A stretch of DNA of 45,035 nt from Candidatus Firestoneibacteriota bacterium (lineage in GTDB: Bacteria; Oederibacteriota; D2-FULL-39-29), in contig CAITEH010000083.1 in assembly GCA_903891415.1 (NCBI GenBank), positions 1 to 45,035 of the forward strand, read 5' to 3'. The notes below the pieces were generated by a model. It saw nothing but the letters and a program-made list of their open reading frames with translations, was not told where the DNA came from and ran no database searches. Position 1 is the first letter of the stretch. Every line of letters starts with the position of its first letter. This document shows positions 1 to 10,400 of this stretch, in pieces. Position numbers and translations under genes: made by a program.

Positions 1-6
1 CTCCGG

Positions 7-732
7 TTAATACTTAATATTGATAAGGCACAGGCCTTTTGCGGGAGCTACAACCGGGCTTATGCCGGTGGTGCCTTTGAATATCTCTTGGGCAATTTTG
101 GGCTCCAGGCGGCCGCCGCCTATGCGGATAAGAAAGCCGGAAAGCATGCGGACCTGTCTGCGAAGGAAGGAGCGGGCGGTAAAATCAAGATAGAGCATAT
201 CTTTATTTTTGGTGATCTTGATGGATTTAAGCGTGCGGATAGTCTTTACCCGCTCCTCATCCGCAGAGAAGACTCTGAAATCCTTTGTACCTATAAGATA
301 TTTTGCGGCTTGACGCATCAGTTTTACGTCCAGATTATGGCCGCAATTAGAATTATAGCTATTTTGAAAAACATCCCTTTCTTTACTTTGTCGTACAGTG
401 TAGCGGTAAGTTTTCATTTTTGCCGAGAATCTCGCGCTAAAACTCTTCCCGACTTTCTCAAGCTCGCGTATATAGATATCTTCAGGAAGCATGGTATTGA
501 GCGAGATCCTTAACCTGTCTGCAGGCACCTTCCCGGTATAATTGAAATTGGCAACCTGGCCTCTGGCATGCACACCTGCATCGGTACGGGAGGCCCCGCT
601 GATCTGTATTTCTTTGTCTGAAATTTTGGAGAGCGCCTTTTCAATCTCTCCTTGAATAGTAGGTTTGTCCGGCAATCTTTGCCATCCGGAATAGCGGGTA
701 CCGTCATATGCTATCGTTAATTTTATATTCAT
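7..732 (-). CDS. truA: tRNA pseudouridine synthase A
   Basis: TruA converts U38-U40 of the tRNA anticodon arm to pseudouridine in the cytoplasm. The 241-residue product has the normal length. The catalytic motif SRTDAGVHA lies at about residues 48-56 with the nucleophilic Asp at residue 51. The N-terminal YDGTRYSGWQ and the C-terminal RSFLRRQVRM segments are also typical of the family. The gene reads away from asd with a 174-nt gap. Its start codon follows a -10-like TAAAAT by only 5 nt and no Shine-Dalgarno is visible, so the message may be leaderless. Family assignment is secure. Confidence 0.97.
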   Translation of the reverse strand: MNIKLTIAYDGTRYSGWQRLPDKPTIQGEIEKALSKISDKEIQISGASRTDAGVHARGQVANFNYTGKVPADRLRISLNTMLPEDIYIRELEKVGKSFSARFSAKMKTYRYTVRQSKERDVFQNSYNSNCGHNLDVKLMRQAAKYLIGTKDFRVFSADEERVKTIRTLKSIKITKNKDMLYLDFTARSFLRRQVRMLSGFLIRIGGGRLEPKIAQEIFKGTTGISPVVAPAKGLCLINIKY

Positions 733-737
733 ATTTC

Positions 738-766
738 ATTTTAACATAATAAAATATCACAGTCCA
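738..766 (-). promoter_or_regulatory. Candidate truA promoter, leaderless
   Basis: Read on the minus strand, TGGACT and TAAAAT are separated by 17 nt. The -10 box ends 5 nt before the truA ATG, so transcription would begin at or very near the start codon. The -35 box is poor, so this is an inference from position and from similar arrangements at other genes in the window. Confidence 0.4.
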
Positions 767-789
767 TTATCATAAATAGGGCTAAAACT

Positions 790-822
790 GGGACAGTCCA
801 CAGGTAAAGACGGTACTGTCCC
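790..822. repeat. Short inverted repeat GGGACAGT/ACTGTCCC
   Basis: Eight-base perfect arms separated by 17 nt lie in the asd-truA gap, just beyond the asd terminator. The sequence resembles the palindromic intergenic words seen elsewhere in the window. No function can be assigned. Confidence 0.5.
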
Positions 823-828
823 TGAAAA

Positions 829-863
829 AAATGAAAACGGCGGGATTTTTTTCCCGCCGTTAA
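829..863 (-). terminator. Intrinsic terminator of asd
   Basis: On the minus strand, arms AACGGCGGGA and TCCCGCCGTT form a 10-bp GC-rich stem with a short A-rich loop. It is followed by TTCATTTTTTT. It lies 44 nt after the asd stop codon. Confidence 0.88.
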
Positions 864-906
864 CCAATCTCTATTCTCTATTGTCTATTTTCTGTCGCTC
901 TTAAAG

Positions 907-1992
907 TTATTTGCCCTGCAAATAACCTTCCGCTTTGAGGAGTTCCGCGATAAGCACCGCTCCGCCCGCGGCGCCCCTTACGGTATTGTGGGACAGGGAG
1001 ACGAATTTATAATCATAAACATGATCCTCCCGCAAGCGGCCCACGGTAACACCCATACCTTTTTCGATATCTCTTTCGAGTCTGGTTTGCGGCCGGTTGT
1101 CTTCCTCAAAATATTTTATGAACTGTTTCGGCGCACTCGGTAAGTTTAATTTCTGAGGTTGGCCTTTGAACTCTTTCCAGCGCGTAAGTATAGCTTCTTT
1201 GGAAGGTTTCCTGTCAAACCGGACAAAAGCCGCGGCCATATGCCCGTCAGTTACCGGCACTCTGATGCACTGCGCCGTAATTACCGGCCTCTTCGCGGAA
1301 ACAATTTTTCCGCCTTCCACTTTTCCCCAGACCTTAAGCGGTTCTTTCTCGCTTTTTTCTTCCTCTCCGCCGATGTAAGGAATAACATTATCCAGCATTT
1401 CCGGCCAGGTCTCAAAAGTTTTACCGGCGCCGGAGATCGCCTGGTAGGTGCAGACCACAAGTTCTTTAGGCCCGAAATCAAGTAAAGGATGAAGCGCCGG
1501 AACATAACTCTGTATTGAACAGTTGGGTTTTACGACAATAAACCCGTGTTTTGTGCCCAGGCGTTTTTTCTGGCCGGCTATCACGCTAAGATGCGCGTCA
1601 TTTAATTCCGGAAGCAGCACCGGAACATCTTCCGTCCACCGGTGCGCTGAATTATTAGAAACCACCGGAATTTCCGCTTTGGCATAGGCCTCTTCCAGCG
1701 CTTTTATTTCCTCTTTTTTCATATCAACCGCGGAGAAGATAAGATCAACGGTTTTAGCGACCTCTGAAACGGCTGAAGCGTTCAAAACTTTCATTTTTCC
1801 GATCATTTCCGGAACAGGAGTTTTCATCGCCCATCTTCCCGCTACCGCGTCTGTATACGTTTTACCCGCGCTTCTTTCACTCGCGGCGACCGTAACCACC
1901 TCGAACCACGGATGTTCCGCAAGCAAAGAAATAAATCTTTGCCCGACCATACCGGTCGCGCCGATTATCCCGACTTTAAGTTTATTTCCCAT
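907..1992 (-). CDS. asd: Aspartate-semialdehyde dehydrogenase (archaeal/fungal-type)
   Basis: The enzyme reduces aspartyl-4-phosphate to aspartate semialdehyde with NADPH, the branch point to lysine, threonine and methionine. The 361-residue protein starts with a Rossmann glycine motif, GATGMVG, at residues 11-17. The active-site cysteine is in KPNCS (Cys158), and VPVTDGHMAA and the C-terminal NTVRGAAGGA segment are recognisable. The wording and length match the archaeal/fungal-type subfamily rather than the E. coli type. A good Shine-Dalgarno (aaggagaaagg) precedes the ATG. The gene is monocistronic between a promoter at 2082-2110 and a terminator at 829-863. Confidence 0.95.
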   Translation of the reverse strand: MGNKLKVGIIGATGMVGQRFISLLAEHPWFEVVTVAASERSAGKTYTDAVAGRWAMKTPVPEMIGKMKVLNASAVSEVAKTVDLIFSAVDMKKEEIKALEEAYAKAEIPVVSNNSAHRWTEDVPVLLPELNDAHLSVIAGQKKRLGTKHGFIVVKPNCSIQSYVPALHPLLDFGPKELVVCTYQAISGAGKTFETWPEMLDNVIPYIGGEEEKSEKEPLKVWGKVEGGKIVSAKRPVITAQCIRVPVTDGHMAAAFVRFDRKPSKEAILTRWKEFKGQPQKLNLPSAPKQFIKYFEEDNRPQTRLERDIEKGMGVTVGRLREDHVYDYKFVSLSHNTVRGAAGGAVLIAELLKAEGYLQGK

Positions 1993-2081
1993 CTTTTTCC
2001 TTTCTCCTTTTCATTATTGGATCTGTGTCCGCCTCGAGTAAATTCTTACCTTTATACGGACCATCAAACGGAATTACGGCA

Positions 2082-2110
2082 ATTGTACAAAATTCCGGGC
2101 TGTTTTACAA
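2082..2110 (-). promoter_or_regulatory. Candidate asd promoter
   Basis: TTGTAA, 17 nt, TACAAT on the minus strand, about 90 nt upstream of the asd start. The match to sigma-70 consensus is moderate. Confidence 0.45.
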
Positions 2111-2119
2111 TAAAATTTT

Positions 2120-2163
2120 ATAAAAATTAAGGCCTCCTGCTCCTTTGACGGCAGCAGGAAGCC
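2120..2163 (-). terminator. Terminator of the tamB-fabZ envelope operon
   Basis: On the minus strand an 11-bp stem (GGCTTCCTGCT with AGCAGGAGGCC, one G-T pair) is followed by TTAATTTTTAT. It lies about 78 nt after the fabZ stop. Confidence 0.8.
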
Positions 2164-2240
2164 ACAGATTTTTTTATTGTTTATCTGCCCTTGCATTTTT
2201 ATCCGCCCAGGCGGATTTCGCGAAGGGTTATGCTATATAT

Positions 2241-2702
2241 TTAGGCTTCGCTCAACTTCGGGATGTCCACGATAACACAGGTCATTTCGGCTTCAGCGCG
2301 CATCTCTTTATTTACAAAGGCCTGTGCTTTCAGCTTGCAGACTTTTCCGCCGAATCTCAAGCATTCAACATGCATCTCAAGCTGGTCTCCGGGAACCACA
2401 GGATTGCGGAATTTTACATCGTTTATCGCGGCAAAGAGCGGGGTTTTGCCTTTAAGGGCCGGCAGGCGGAGCATCATTACTCCAGCGGTCTGGGCCATAG
2501 CTTCTATTATCAGGACACCCGGCATTACCGGGTTATGCGGAAAATGCCCGTTGAACATATCTTCGTTTATGGTAACATTTTTTATCCCGACGGCTTTAAC
2601 ACCTTCTTCCAGAATGGTAACCCGGTCCACTAAAAGCATGGGGAACCGGTGCGGAAGGGTGGCCATTATCCCTTTTATATCCACTACAACATTCTCACTC
2701 AT
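2241..2702 (-). CDS. fabZ: 3-hydroxyacyl-ACP dehydratase FabZ
   Basis: FabZ dehydrates (3R)-hydroxyacyl-ACP to trans-2-enoyl-ACP in fatty-acid elongation. The 153-residue hot-dog-fold protein shows LPHRFPMLLVDR, the catalytic GHFPHNPVMPG (His53) and EAMAQ (Glu67). It is the last gene of the envelope operon and its start overlaps the lpxC stop by 8 nt, so it is translationally coupled to lpxC. In some bacteria lpxC and fabZ are fused into one protein; here they are separate but overlapping. Confidence 0.97.
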   Translation of the reverse strand: MSENVVVDIKGIMATLPHRFPMLLVDRVTILEEGVKAVGIKNVTINEDMFNGHFPHNPVMPGVLIIEAMAQTAGVMMLRLPALKGKTPLFAAINDVKFRNPVVPGDQLEMHVECLRFGGKVCKLKAQAFVNKEMRAEAEMTCVIVDIPKLSEA

Positions 2703-3531
2703 AATATCCTCCTAGCTCTTTTATCATTCTTATATCAAGGCTGTGCCCGCTCTTAAAAGCGGTAAAACTGCCCCGGACGTTAAAAGGCAAAAGCGCAAGC
2801 GCTCCTAGCAGGTCCAGTATTTTATGCCTGACTATCTCGTCTTTATACCGCAGCCCTTCCCTGTTTTCAATACCCTTTACGCCAAAAAGCAGGCCGGTTT
2901 TTGTGCTCCCGCCTTTTATTAGGCCGAGTTTCTTTTGTTCTTTTACCTGTTTATCCCAGCCAAAAGTGCGCGCCGCGGCTATTTCTTTTTGGAAAACGCC
3001 GGGTTTCTGCGAATATTCCCGGTACAACGTGCCGATAGCGGGATGTTCATAGGAAACATAATATTTTATCTTTAGAGCCCGGGCCGGCTCTGCCCTTAAA
3101 AACCGGCTGGTGCCGTTAATTGTATCCGTGATCAGAAAAACTTTATTTATTTCAACCAGCCGTTTTTTCTTTTTATGTTTTATTATTCCGGTTTTTTTAA
3201 GAGCTTTTGAGAAGAGCAGGCTGCTGCCGTCAAGTATGGGAACTTCATTTGAACCAAAAAGTTCACAGACCGCATTGTCCACGCCGGCTCCATGCAACGC
3301 CGCCAGAAGATGCTCGCAGGTCTGTACCCGGGCTTTTTTGTGTTCAAGAGTCAGGGCAAAAGTGCCATCTACGGCATTATTATAAACGGCTCTGACCGGC
3401 CCGTCTCCGGTAAGGAACAAAATGCCGGTTCCCGCTTCTGCCGGTAGCAGGTCCAGGGTCGTTTTAATTCCGGTATGAAGCCCTATGCCTGTAAATGTTA
3501 TTTTCTTTTTTAGTGTTGTTTGAAACGTCAT
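2695..3531 (-). CDS. lpxC: UDP-3-O-acyl-GlcNAc deacetylase LpxC
   Basis: LpxC is the committed zinc-dependent step of lipid A synthesis. The 278-residue product has the expected residues: TCEHLLAAL (Glu73, His74), RHKILDLLGAL (His236 and Asp240 as zinc ligands) and SGHSLD (His263, general acid). It is a little shorter than the E. coli enzyme. A GGAG Shine-Dalgarno precedes the start. It sits between lpxD (42-nt gap) and fabZ (8-nt overlap), so LPS and fatty-acid synthesis are expressed together. Confidence 0.97.
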   Translation of the reverse strand: MTFQTTLKKKITFTGIGLHTGIKTTLDLLPAEAGTGILFLTGDGPVRAVYNNAVDGTFALTLEHKKARVQTCEHLLAALHGAGVDNAVCELFGSNEVPILDGSSLLFSKALKKTGIIKHKKKKRLVEINKVFLITDTINGTSRFLRAEPARALKIKYYVSYEHPAIGTLYREYSQKPGVFQKEIAAARTFGWDKQVKEQKKLGLIKGGSTKTGLLFGVKGIENREGLRYKDEIVRHKILDLLGALALLPFNVRGSFTAFKSGHSLDIRMIKELGGYYE

Positions 3532-3573
3532 ATTTTCTCCGAGATCCGGAAGGAACCTAAATTTTCAACCGGA

Positions 3574-4617
3574 CTACTTTTTGACCTGGCCTTTCAGATA
3601 TTCATCTATCTCTTTAAGGCGTTGCTGGAGAAGCTTCACTTTTGAGGACAATTCGGAAAGTCTTTTTACTTCTGCCATATTCTTCCAGGCCTGCCTGGCT
3701 TCTTCCGCCGGAGAACCCGCGTAAACTTTATTCCCTTCAAGGTCTTTGGAAACACCGGCCTGGGATAAAATAAAAGCATTCTCGCCTATGGTGACATGAT
3801 CGGCTACTCCGACCTGGCCTGCAAGAATAACCCCATTTGACAGCTTCGCGCTTCCGGCAACACCGGATTGCGCCGCAAGTATGCAGTTTTCACCGATAGA
3901 GGTATTATGCGCGACCTGTACCAGGTTATCTATCTTGGTTCCCTGCTTTACGCGGGTTTCAAAAAGCATGGCGCGGTCTATACAGGCATTCGCCCCAATC
4001 TCCACGTAATCTTCAATAACTACTTTGCCTACCTGGGGGATCTTATAGAAAGTATGGTCTTCTTTTTTAGTATAGCCAAAACCATCGCTGCCTATGACCG
4101 CCCCGGCATGTATTATCACGTGATTTCCAATTACAACATCTTCCCTTATCACAACGTTGGGATAGATCACGGTTGAAAGGCCTATTCTGGCATTTTTGCC
4201 GATAAACGTAAAAGGATGGATAACGGTATTATCCCCTATCTCCGCCCCGTCTTCAATAATAACATAAGGTTTTATTGCGATATTGCGGCCCAATTTTACA
4301 TTTTTTGAGACGAGGGCCGAGGGATGTACACCTTTGTCTGTTTCCTCTTTGTAGTAGAGTTTCTCCATGACCCTGGCAACCGCATAATGCGGATTAGGCA
4401 CCGAAACAAAACTGCGGCCGGCCATCACAATTCCTTCTTTGACAATAAAAGCTGACGCTTTGGAGAGCTCAGCCTGTTTGTTATATTTTTCCTCACAAAC
4501 AAAAGAGAGGTCCCCTGCTTTTGCCTCAGGAATATCCGAGACCCGGTAAATCTCTATCCCGGCCTCTCCGGTAAGTTTACCTTCAGTTATGTCCGCAATT
4601 TCAGAAAGCGTAAGCAT
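3574..4617 (-). CDS. lpxD: UDP-3-O-acylglucosamine N-acyltransferase LpxD
   Basis: LpxD adds the N-linked 3-hydroxyacyl chain to the UDP-glucosamine intermediate of lipid A. The 347-residue protein has an N-terminal uridine-binding domain (about 1-95), a left-handed beta-helix of hexapeptide repeats (about 100-300) with the catalytic His237 in VQVAHNTS, and a charged C-terminal helix (about 312-347) predicted to trimerise. Its start overlaps the preceding skp stop by one base (TAATG). The skp-lpxD order is widely conserved among diderms. Confidence 0.97.
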   Translation of the reverse strand: MLTLSEIADITEGKLTGEAGIEIYRVSDIPEAKAGDLSFVCEEKYNKQAELSKASAFIVKEGIVMAGRSFVSVPNPHYAVARVMEKLYYKEETDKGVHPSALVSKNVKLGRNIAIKPYVIIEDGAEIGDNTVIHPFTFIGKNARIGLSTVIYPNVVIREDVVIGNHVIIHAGAVIGSDGFGYTKKEDHTFYKIPQVGKVVIEDYVEIGANACIDRAMLFETRVKQGTKIDNLVQVAHNTSIGENCILAAQSGVAGSAKLSNGVILAGQVGVADHVTIGENAFILSQAGVSKDLEGNKVYAGSPAEEARQAWKNMAEVKRLSELSSKVKLLQQRLKEIDEYLKGQVKK

Positions 4618-5114
4618 TATTTTTTGTTGATCCTTTTTATTACTTTATCGGTAATATCATCGCCGCCGTATACCAGCGCTTTTTTATCAAAAAGGAGATC
4701 ATACTTGAGTTCTTTGGCAACCGCTTCCGCCGCGACGGAGATATCTACAACAAGAGCGTCTGTTTTAAGTTTTTCCTGTTTCGAAAATTCCTGAATTATC
4801 TCCTGAGATTTCTTCTGATAATCCTGGGTTTTATCCTCAATATCTTTCTGTTTGGCCTTCTTGGCTTCATCGGAAAGCAAGCCCGACTGGGCATAGAAAG
4901 CTTTCATAAGATCTTCAATTTCTTTTTTCTTTTTTTCCACCTCAGCCTTCCTGGTGTTTCCCCATTCTTCAAGGTCTTTGGTAAACTGCTTGGTCTTTTC
5001 GTATTCGTCAAAGACTTTTTTCATGTCAAATACAGCTATCTTTTTTTCTTCCGCTTTTATGTACCCTGAGAGTACAAAAACCAGCGTTACGGCTAACAAC
5101 ATTAACTTTTTCAT
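4617..5114 (-). CDS. skp: OmpH/Skp-family periplasmic chaperone
   Basis: This family holds unfolded outer-membrane proteins in the periplasm. The start MKKLMLL is preferred over an in-frame ATG at 5126 because it begins a normal signal peptide ending around YIKAEE and has ggggaaaac in front. The mature part opens with KIAVFDMKKVFDEYEKT, typical of OmpH, followed by a long lysine- and glutamate-rich coiled coil (about residues 45-120). The product is about 165 residues, normal for Skp. Position between bamA and lpxD is the canonical one. Confidence 0.93.
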   Translation of the reverse strand: MKKLMLLAVTLVFVLSGYIKAEEKKIAVFDMKKVFDEYEKTKQFTKDLEEWGNTRKAEVEKKKKEIEDLMKAFYAQSGLLSDEAKKAKQKDIEDKTQDYQKKSQEIIQEFSKQEKLKTDALVVDISVAAEAVAKELKYDLLFDKKALVYGGDDITDKVIKRINKK

Positions 5115-5202
5115 GTTTTCCCCCATGCGCTTAAAGCGCCTTTTTTAAACATTGGCTCCCGGTTCTAAGACCGGGGAAACAATGATACTTAGCTTTCAAT
5201 CT

Positions 5203-7458
5203 CTAGAATATATTTCCCATATTAAAATGGATCTGGCCGCCTTTTGTCGCCAGCGGATCGAAACCATAGCCGTAGTCAATACGTATCATAAGGGCGCCGC
5301 CGATCATAATGCGCAGCCCTAATCCGACGCTTGTCGGAATATTGGCGGCGTCAAAATCTGTAACATAGGCCCAGGCTTTTCCGGCATCAAAGAAAGCTGT
5401 GCCAAAAATAGGCCCGTATATGGGGAACCGTAGTTCCACGTTACACATAGCCATAAAATTGCCGCCTATCGCCGTCCCTGAAGTATCCTGAGGGGAAAGC
5501 ACCCTCTCGCCGTAACCCCTTACAGTATCGGTGCCGCCTACAAAGAATTTTTCATAGAAGGGAACATCTGAAGTGGTTCCAAAACCGGTAGCATACCCGG
5601 TTGAACCCCGTAACGCAAGGACTAAATCTCCCGCGATATCATAAAAAGTCGAGGCTTCAAGTATATATTTTGTGAAGTTGATGTCCCCGAGAAGAAGCCC
5701 TCCCACATATTCTACTGAAGCACTGAGCCGGTAACCTTTTTTTGTGTTGAAAAAGATACTGTCCCTGGTATCCTGTACCCACTGTGCGGTAAGAGAACTT
5801 ATATCGTGTATTCCTGCAGCATTTGTTATTACGCTGGATGCGGTATTGGCTATATCATAGATATTAACCTGCTCGTATTTGTAGGTCAGCCAGATCCGGG
5901 CGTCATCACTGACCGGAAGCCCGAATTTTAAATTACCGCCTATTCTTTTGTCTTTATAGTCCGTATAGTAGGCCTTTAAAACATTATAAAGTGAAACCCC
6001 TGAAGAAATCGGGCTTCCAAACAGCCAGGGCTCGTAAAAAGAAAGATCATAAGATTGCGTAGTTGCGCCAAACTGCCAGCTCAGGGAAAGTCTCTGGCCC
6101 TGGCCCAGAAAATTATTTTCTGAGACCGACAGCATGCCCGTAAGGCCGTCAAGCGAGGAGAAGTTAGCACCCAGCTGCAGCTGCCCGGTCTGCCTTTCCT
6201 TTACCGTCAAAACCATTTCGCGCCTGTCAGGTTTGTCCACTACCGGAAGCAGTCCCGGAGTTACCTCTTCAAAAAAGCCGAGATTATAGATATTTTCCAG
6301 GCTCTTTCTGATCTTCGCGCTGTCAAAAGCTTCCCCTTCCTTGATCTTAATTTCACGGAGCACAACATAATCTTTTGTTTTATAATTGCCTTCCACCCTG
6401 ATCTTGTCAATATAGAATACTCCGCTTTCTTTGATCTTAACGGAGACAGACACGGTCTTTTTCTCTTTGTCGGAATAGGGCTCTCCGGAAACTTCTGTTT
6501 CTATGTATCCTTTTTCAGAATACATATATCTAAGTTTGTCCAGGTCCCGCTGAAATATATCATTATTGAAAATATCGCCTTTCTTCAACGAAAAAGCCGC
6601 TCTTAGTTCTTCTTCCCTGTAGATTTTTTCATTAGTATAAGTAAAATTAACATCCGAGAACCGGTACTGCTCGCCTTCTTCCACCGCTATTTCAATATAT
6701 ATCTTTTCTTTGGCCTCATCAAAAGTTACCTTATGTGAAATTATGTTCGCGAAAAAGAACCCTTCGCTTTTGTAGTAGGCAATGAGCTTTTGAAAATCTT
6801 TTTCAAGTGTTTCATTGTTCAGATTTCCCGAAACAAGGAACGCCGCTTCAGAAGTTTCCATTTTACCTTTTAGCGCGCTTTCAGTAAAATTCTTAAGGCC
6901 CGTGAACTTTATTTTGGCTATATACATATGCCGGCCTTCTTTAATATTAAAGATCACTTTAACTTTATTGTTTTTTTCATCTTCTTTTGTTTCATAGGTA
7001 AGCGTTGCGAGCAGGTAACCTTTCTCTTTGTACTTCGCCAGCAATTTCTCCACGGCTTTCTTTAAAGCAGCCTGATCAAACGGATCCCCTTTCGTGAATC
7101 CGGTCTCTGTTTCCAGTTCGCCTTTTCCGACTTCTTTATTGCCGTTATAAATAACATCTTCTGTTACGGGTTTTTCTTTTACGGTAACAATTATTTCAAC
7201 GCCTTCCGGATTTAATTCTCTGGCAATTTCAACATCGGAAAAAAATCCGAGCCCGAATATTTTTTTAAGATCCCCTGCCGCTTTTTGTTCGGAATATTCG
7301 CTTTTTACCTTCAAAACCATCGAAGAAGTAACAAGTTCGACCCTGGAGCCGGCCGTACCTTTGACCGTAACCTTGACAATACTATTGTTCGAAGCTGCCG
7401 GTTCGCCGAATAAATATGAAAAACAAACCAGTACTGATATTAAAAAAAAGTTTCTCAT
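5203..7458 (-). CDS. bamA: Outer membrane protein assembly factor BamA
   Basis: BamA inserts beta-barrel proteins into the outer membrane. The 751-residue protein has a signal peptide (about 1-20), five POTRA repeats (about 25-425) and a C-terminal barrel (about 430-751). The barrel carries the lid-loop motif VRGYGER and ends in a C-terminal phenylalanine (MGNIF), as expected for an outer-membrane signal. The start ATGA overlaps the tamB stop by 4 nt, so the two genes are translationally coupled. That fits the known partnership of TamB-like proteins with Omp85 barrels. Confidence 0.97.
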   Translation of the reverse strand: MRNFFLISVLVCFSYLFGEPAASNNSIVKVTVKGTAGSRVELVTSSMVLKVKSEYSEQKAAGDLKKIFGLGFFSDVEIARELNPEGVEIIVTVKEKPVTEDVIYNGNKEVGKGELETETGFTKGDPFDQAALKKAVEKLLAKYKEKGYLLATLTYETKEDEKNNKVKVIFNIKEGRHMYIAKIKFTGLKNFTESALKGKMETSEAAFLVSGNLNNETLEKDFQKLIAYYKSEGFFFANIISHKVTFDEAKEKIYIEIAVEEGEQYRFSDVNFTYTNEKIYREEELRAAFSLKKGDIFNNDIFQRDLDKLRYMYSEKGYIETEVSGEPYSDKEKKTVSVSVKIKESGVFYIDKIRVEGNYKTKDYVVLREIKIKEGEAFDSAKIRKSLENIYNLGFFEEVTPGLLPVVDKPDRREMVLTVKERQTGQLQLGANFSSLDGLTGMLSVSENNFLGQGQRLSLSWQFGATTQSYDLSFYEPWLFGSPISSGVSLYNVLKAYYTDYKDKRIGGNLKFGLPVSDDARIWLTYKYEQVNIYDIANTASSVITNAAGIHDISSLTAQWVQDTRDSIFFNTKKGYRLSASVEYVGGLLLGDINFTKYILEASTFYDIAGDLVLALRGSTGYATGFGTTSDVPFYEKFFVGGTDTVRGYGERVLSPQDTSGTAIGGNFMAMCNVELRFPIYGPIFGTAFFDAGKAWAYVTDFDAANIPTSVGLGLRIMIGGALMIRIDYGYGFDPLATKGGQIHFNMGNIF

Positions 7459-10400
7459 TTTTTTTCTTTTCCTTTTTTATAGGCCGCTTCATTGTCAAAA
7501 GTCATGGTGGTAAATATTCCCACCTTTACTTCATTGGGATTCCACCCTACGTTTATCTTTCTATTACCGGAGGAACTGAACTCAAAGCCGATATCGGGAA
7601 GCCACATCCCCGTATTTTGCGCGGACATCTCAAAAAGGTCCTGCCTTACCATTGCGGCCTTAAATAAAACTCCCTTGGTAACCGAGGCGGCAATGCCGAT
7701 CTTCATATTCTTGAGTATATCCTGGTATTTATCGGAAGAGACCGTAAGCTCCCCTCTGTTATAACTGCTTCTAGTTGCATCTTCTATTACTACCGAGACT
7801 TGGGGGCCCAGAATATCCCTGGTTACCTGCCTTATTGTCTGCACAACAGCAAGGGACAGGACTCTTTGGATCTCTTTAGCCGGATCAATATTTCCCGAGC
7901 TGTCTCCGATACCGCTTAAGATCCTGAGTATATCATTCCTGGTCTCTTCAGGCTGAGAAGTGAAAATTAGGTCAAAGTTTTCCCCGTTTCCCAGTTCGGC
8001 CATGGCCCCATTTTTTCCGCGGACTTCCATAAAGATCTTGTGGGTGCTTGTTGAATATTCACAGGAAGCTTTAATGGCCGGCTGCCTCTTTTCTGTGTCC
8101 AGAAAAGAAAAAGAAGCGGTTTTTATGTCAAATTTTCCGGTATAAAAATTAAAATAACCGCTTTCAATTTCGGCGCTGCCCCGCATGGTCAGGTCCTGTC
8201 CGGGGCCCCTGGAAGTAAAAATACTGCCCTGTTTTAGCTTGGCTTCGCAATAACTATTATTATACAATACACCCTCTTCAATTACTACTTTTAAATTCCA
8301 GTCCATTTCTTTAAGGACTCTCGGGGCGGATTCCCCTTCTTTATAGTCCGGCGGCCAGGAAAACCTTGTGTCATAAATATGAATTTCACCGTTCATCGAA
8401 AAATTCGGAGCTGTCCCGCCTATGGAAAAATACTCGCCGGCTTCATTGCCTTTCAGATACATCGTACCTTCGCTGTTCATTATGGATTCTATCCTGAATT
8501 TCAGGCCTTTTCTCTCCGTTGTTTGCTTATTCTTTATTTTAATATTCAACCTGTCGGGATAGAATTTCTTTAAGGTAAAATCTCCGAAAGCCTCCACCGG
8601 GCTCTTGTCCACTTCTCCGGAAAAATAAATTATTTCCGCTTTATTATTAACTATGGAAAATCTGGCGCGCAATTTATCCATTTTTTTAATAAATCCGAGC
8701 GGGTAGACCGTTGAATTATCATGGATCACAAGAAAGCCCGTCTCTATTACCGGATAGGAACTTTTACCTTTTATAACAAGCTCCGCATCCATTATGCCTT
8801 CAACTCCGGAAAACCAGCCTGTTATCATGATAGGCTTCAGGTCGGTGTTTTTAAGCTTAATAACAAGATTTTGTTCATTCTCCTGGTCCAAAGGAATGCT
8901 CCCGTTCACATTCACTGAGTAGAGTTCTTTGGGATTATTATCCTTGTAAGTTTTTTCCACGCCATTCACATTTGCCAGGGTGACTTTATTGTTCTCAATA
9001 TATATATTTCCGATAACCGAACTAAAGGACATATTAAAAATATTAACCCCGCTCAGAGAACCCTGTTCCACTTTTACGCGGGGGGCCGTTGACGCTCCGG
9101 AATAAAGAGCCGTAGCATGATTAACCGTCCCGGTCATATTAAGATCCAGATCAAAATATTTAAGTATAAATTTAATATTCGTGTTTGAAATATCAATGAC
9201 CATATCCGAAGTCCGGCCCAAAGTTCCGTTCAGTTTCACGATACCGGGAGTATTGTCATTAATGTTAAGTTCCACTTCTTTGAAGGCCGTTGTCTGGCCT
9301 TCCTTGAAAATTACCTCCCCTTTTGCTTTGGAAACAAACGGCCGGGTGTCGGAGCTGTGCTGGAGCAGAAACCCCTGTTTCGTGGCGATAAATCTGGAAG
9401 AAAAATCCCTCATATCATAATCATTTAACCTGAAGTTTTTCAAAAAGATCTCACTTTCCAGCTTAACGGTTTCGGCAAGCGGTATCTTAAAATTTCCGGT
9501 CTCCAGGTCCGCTTTAAGGCGGAGGCCCAGAAACTTTTTAAAGTCCAGCGCCGCCCCGACCTGCGCCTGAATGTAATCCTTTTTAAAAACAAAGTTTGCT
9601 TTATTAAAAACTGCATGGTTATCCGTGATCGCATCGTCAAAATTAAGTGTCTTAAAATCCAGAATATTATTTTCATAGCCAAATTCTCCGGAAAAGTCAC
9701 CCAGCAGCATTTTTCCGGTCCGGACATCCGCGGCTTTGAAAACTCCGGTGATCTTCGGGTTTGAAAGCTTGCCCTTAACAGTAATACCCATAGGCGCGCT
9801 TAAACGGGCGGAAAGATCCGCCTTTGATCTAATAAGCGGAAGCAGGTTCTTTATATCAGGATTTAGGACGGAGATAACGAGGTCGCAAGAGGTATTTTCG
9901 GCGGAAAAAGCCTGATCCAGGTTCAGGGTGCCGTTAATATCAACAGCTCCTGTTTCCTGGCTTATCAGTAGGCGCTTAATCTGCAGCCCGTAACCGCTCT
10001 TGCCCTGCTCGCAGCCTATTTCAGCCGTGATCCTGTTGGCCTTAAAATCATTATAACCCGGGCCGGTAACGGTAAGCTTGCTCTCCCCTTTAAGCCATCC
10101 ATTCCTATCAACTTTAAGGTCAAGCTCTCCGGAAAGATTCCCGCTGACCGGAACTTTCTTAAACTCACTATTTAAAAAGGAAAGCTTTTTCAGATCCGTG
10201 CCGAAAAACCTAAGACCGGCGGCAAGTGCCTTGTCTCTGAAGGAAAAATCTAATTTACCGGTAAATTTTTCCCATTTTATTTCCCCCGCGGAGAATTTAT
10301 TTTCACTCTTATCGTAGGCCAGGTTGGCCTCGATATTGCGTACCGGTTCTCCTCCGAAGAAAAGTTCGCTTGAAAGCAGCCTGGCGCTGAGTATATTTTT

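Noticed and set aside
2019..2031. GGACACAGATCC in the asd leader as an ANTAR P2 hairpin
   Set aside because: The 3' arm lacks the GT needed to close the hexaloop and no terminator follows; likely chance similarity.
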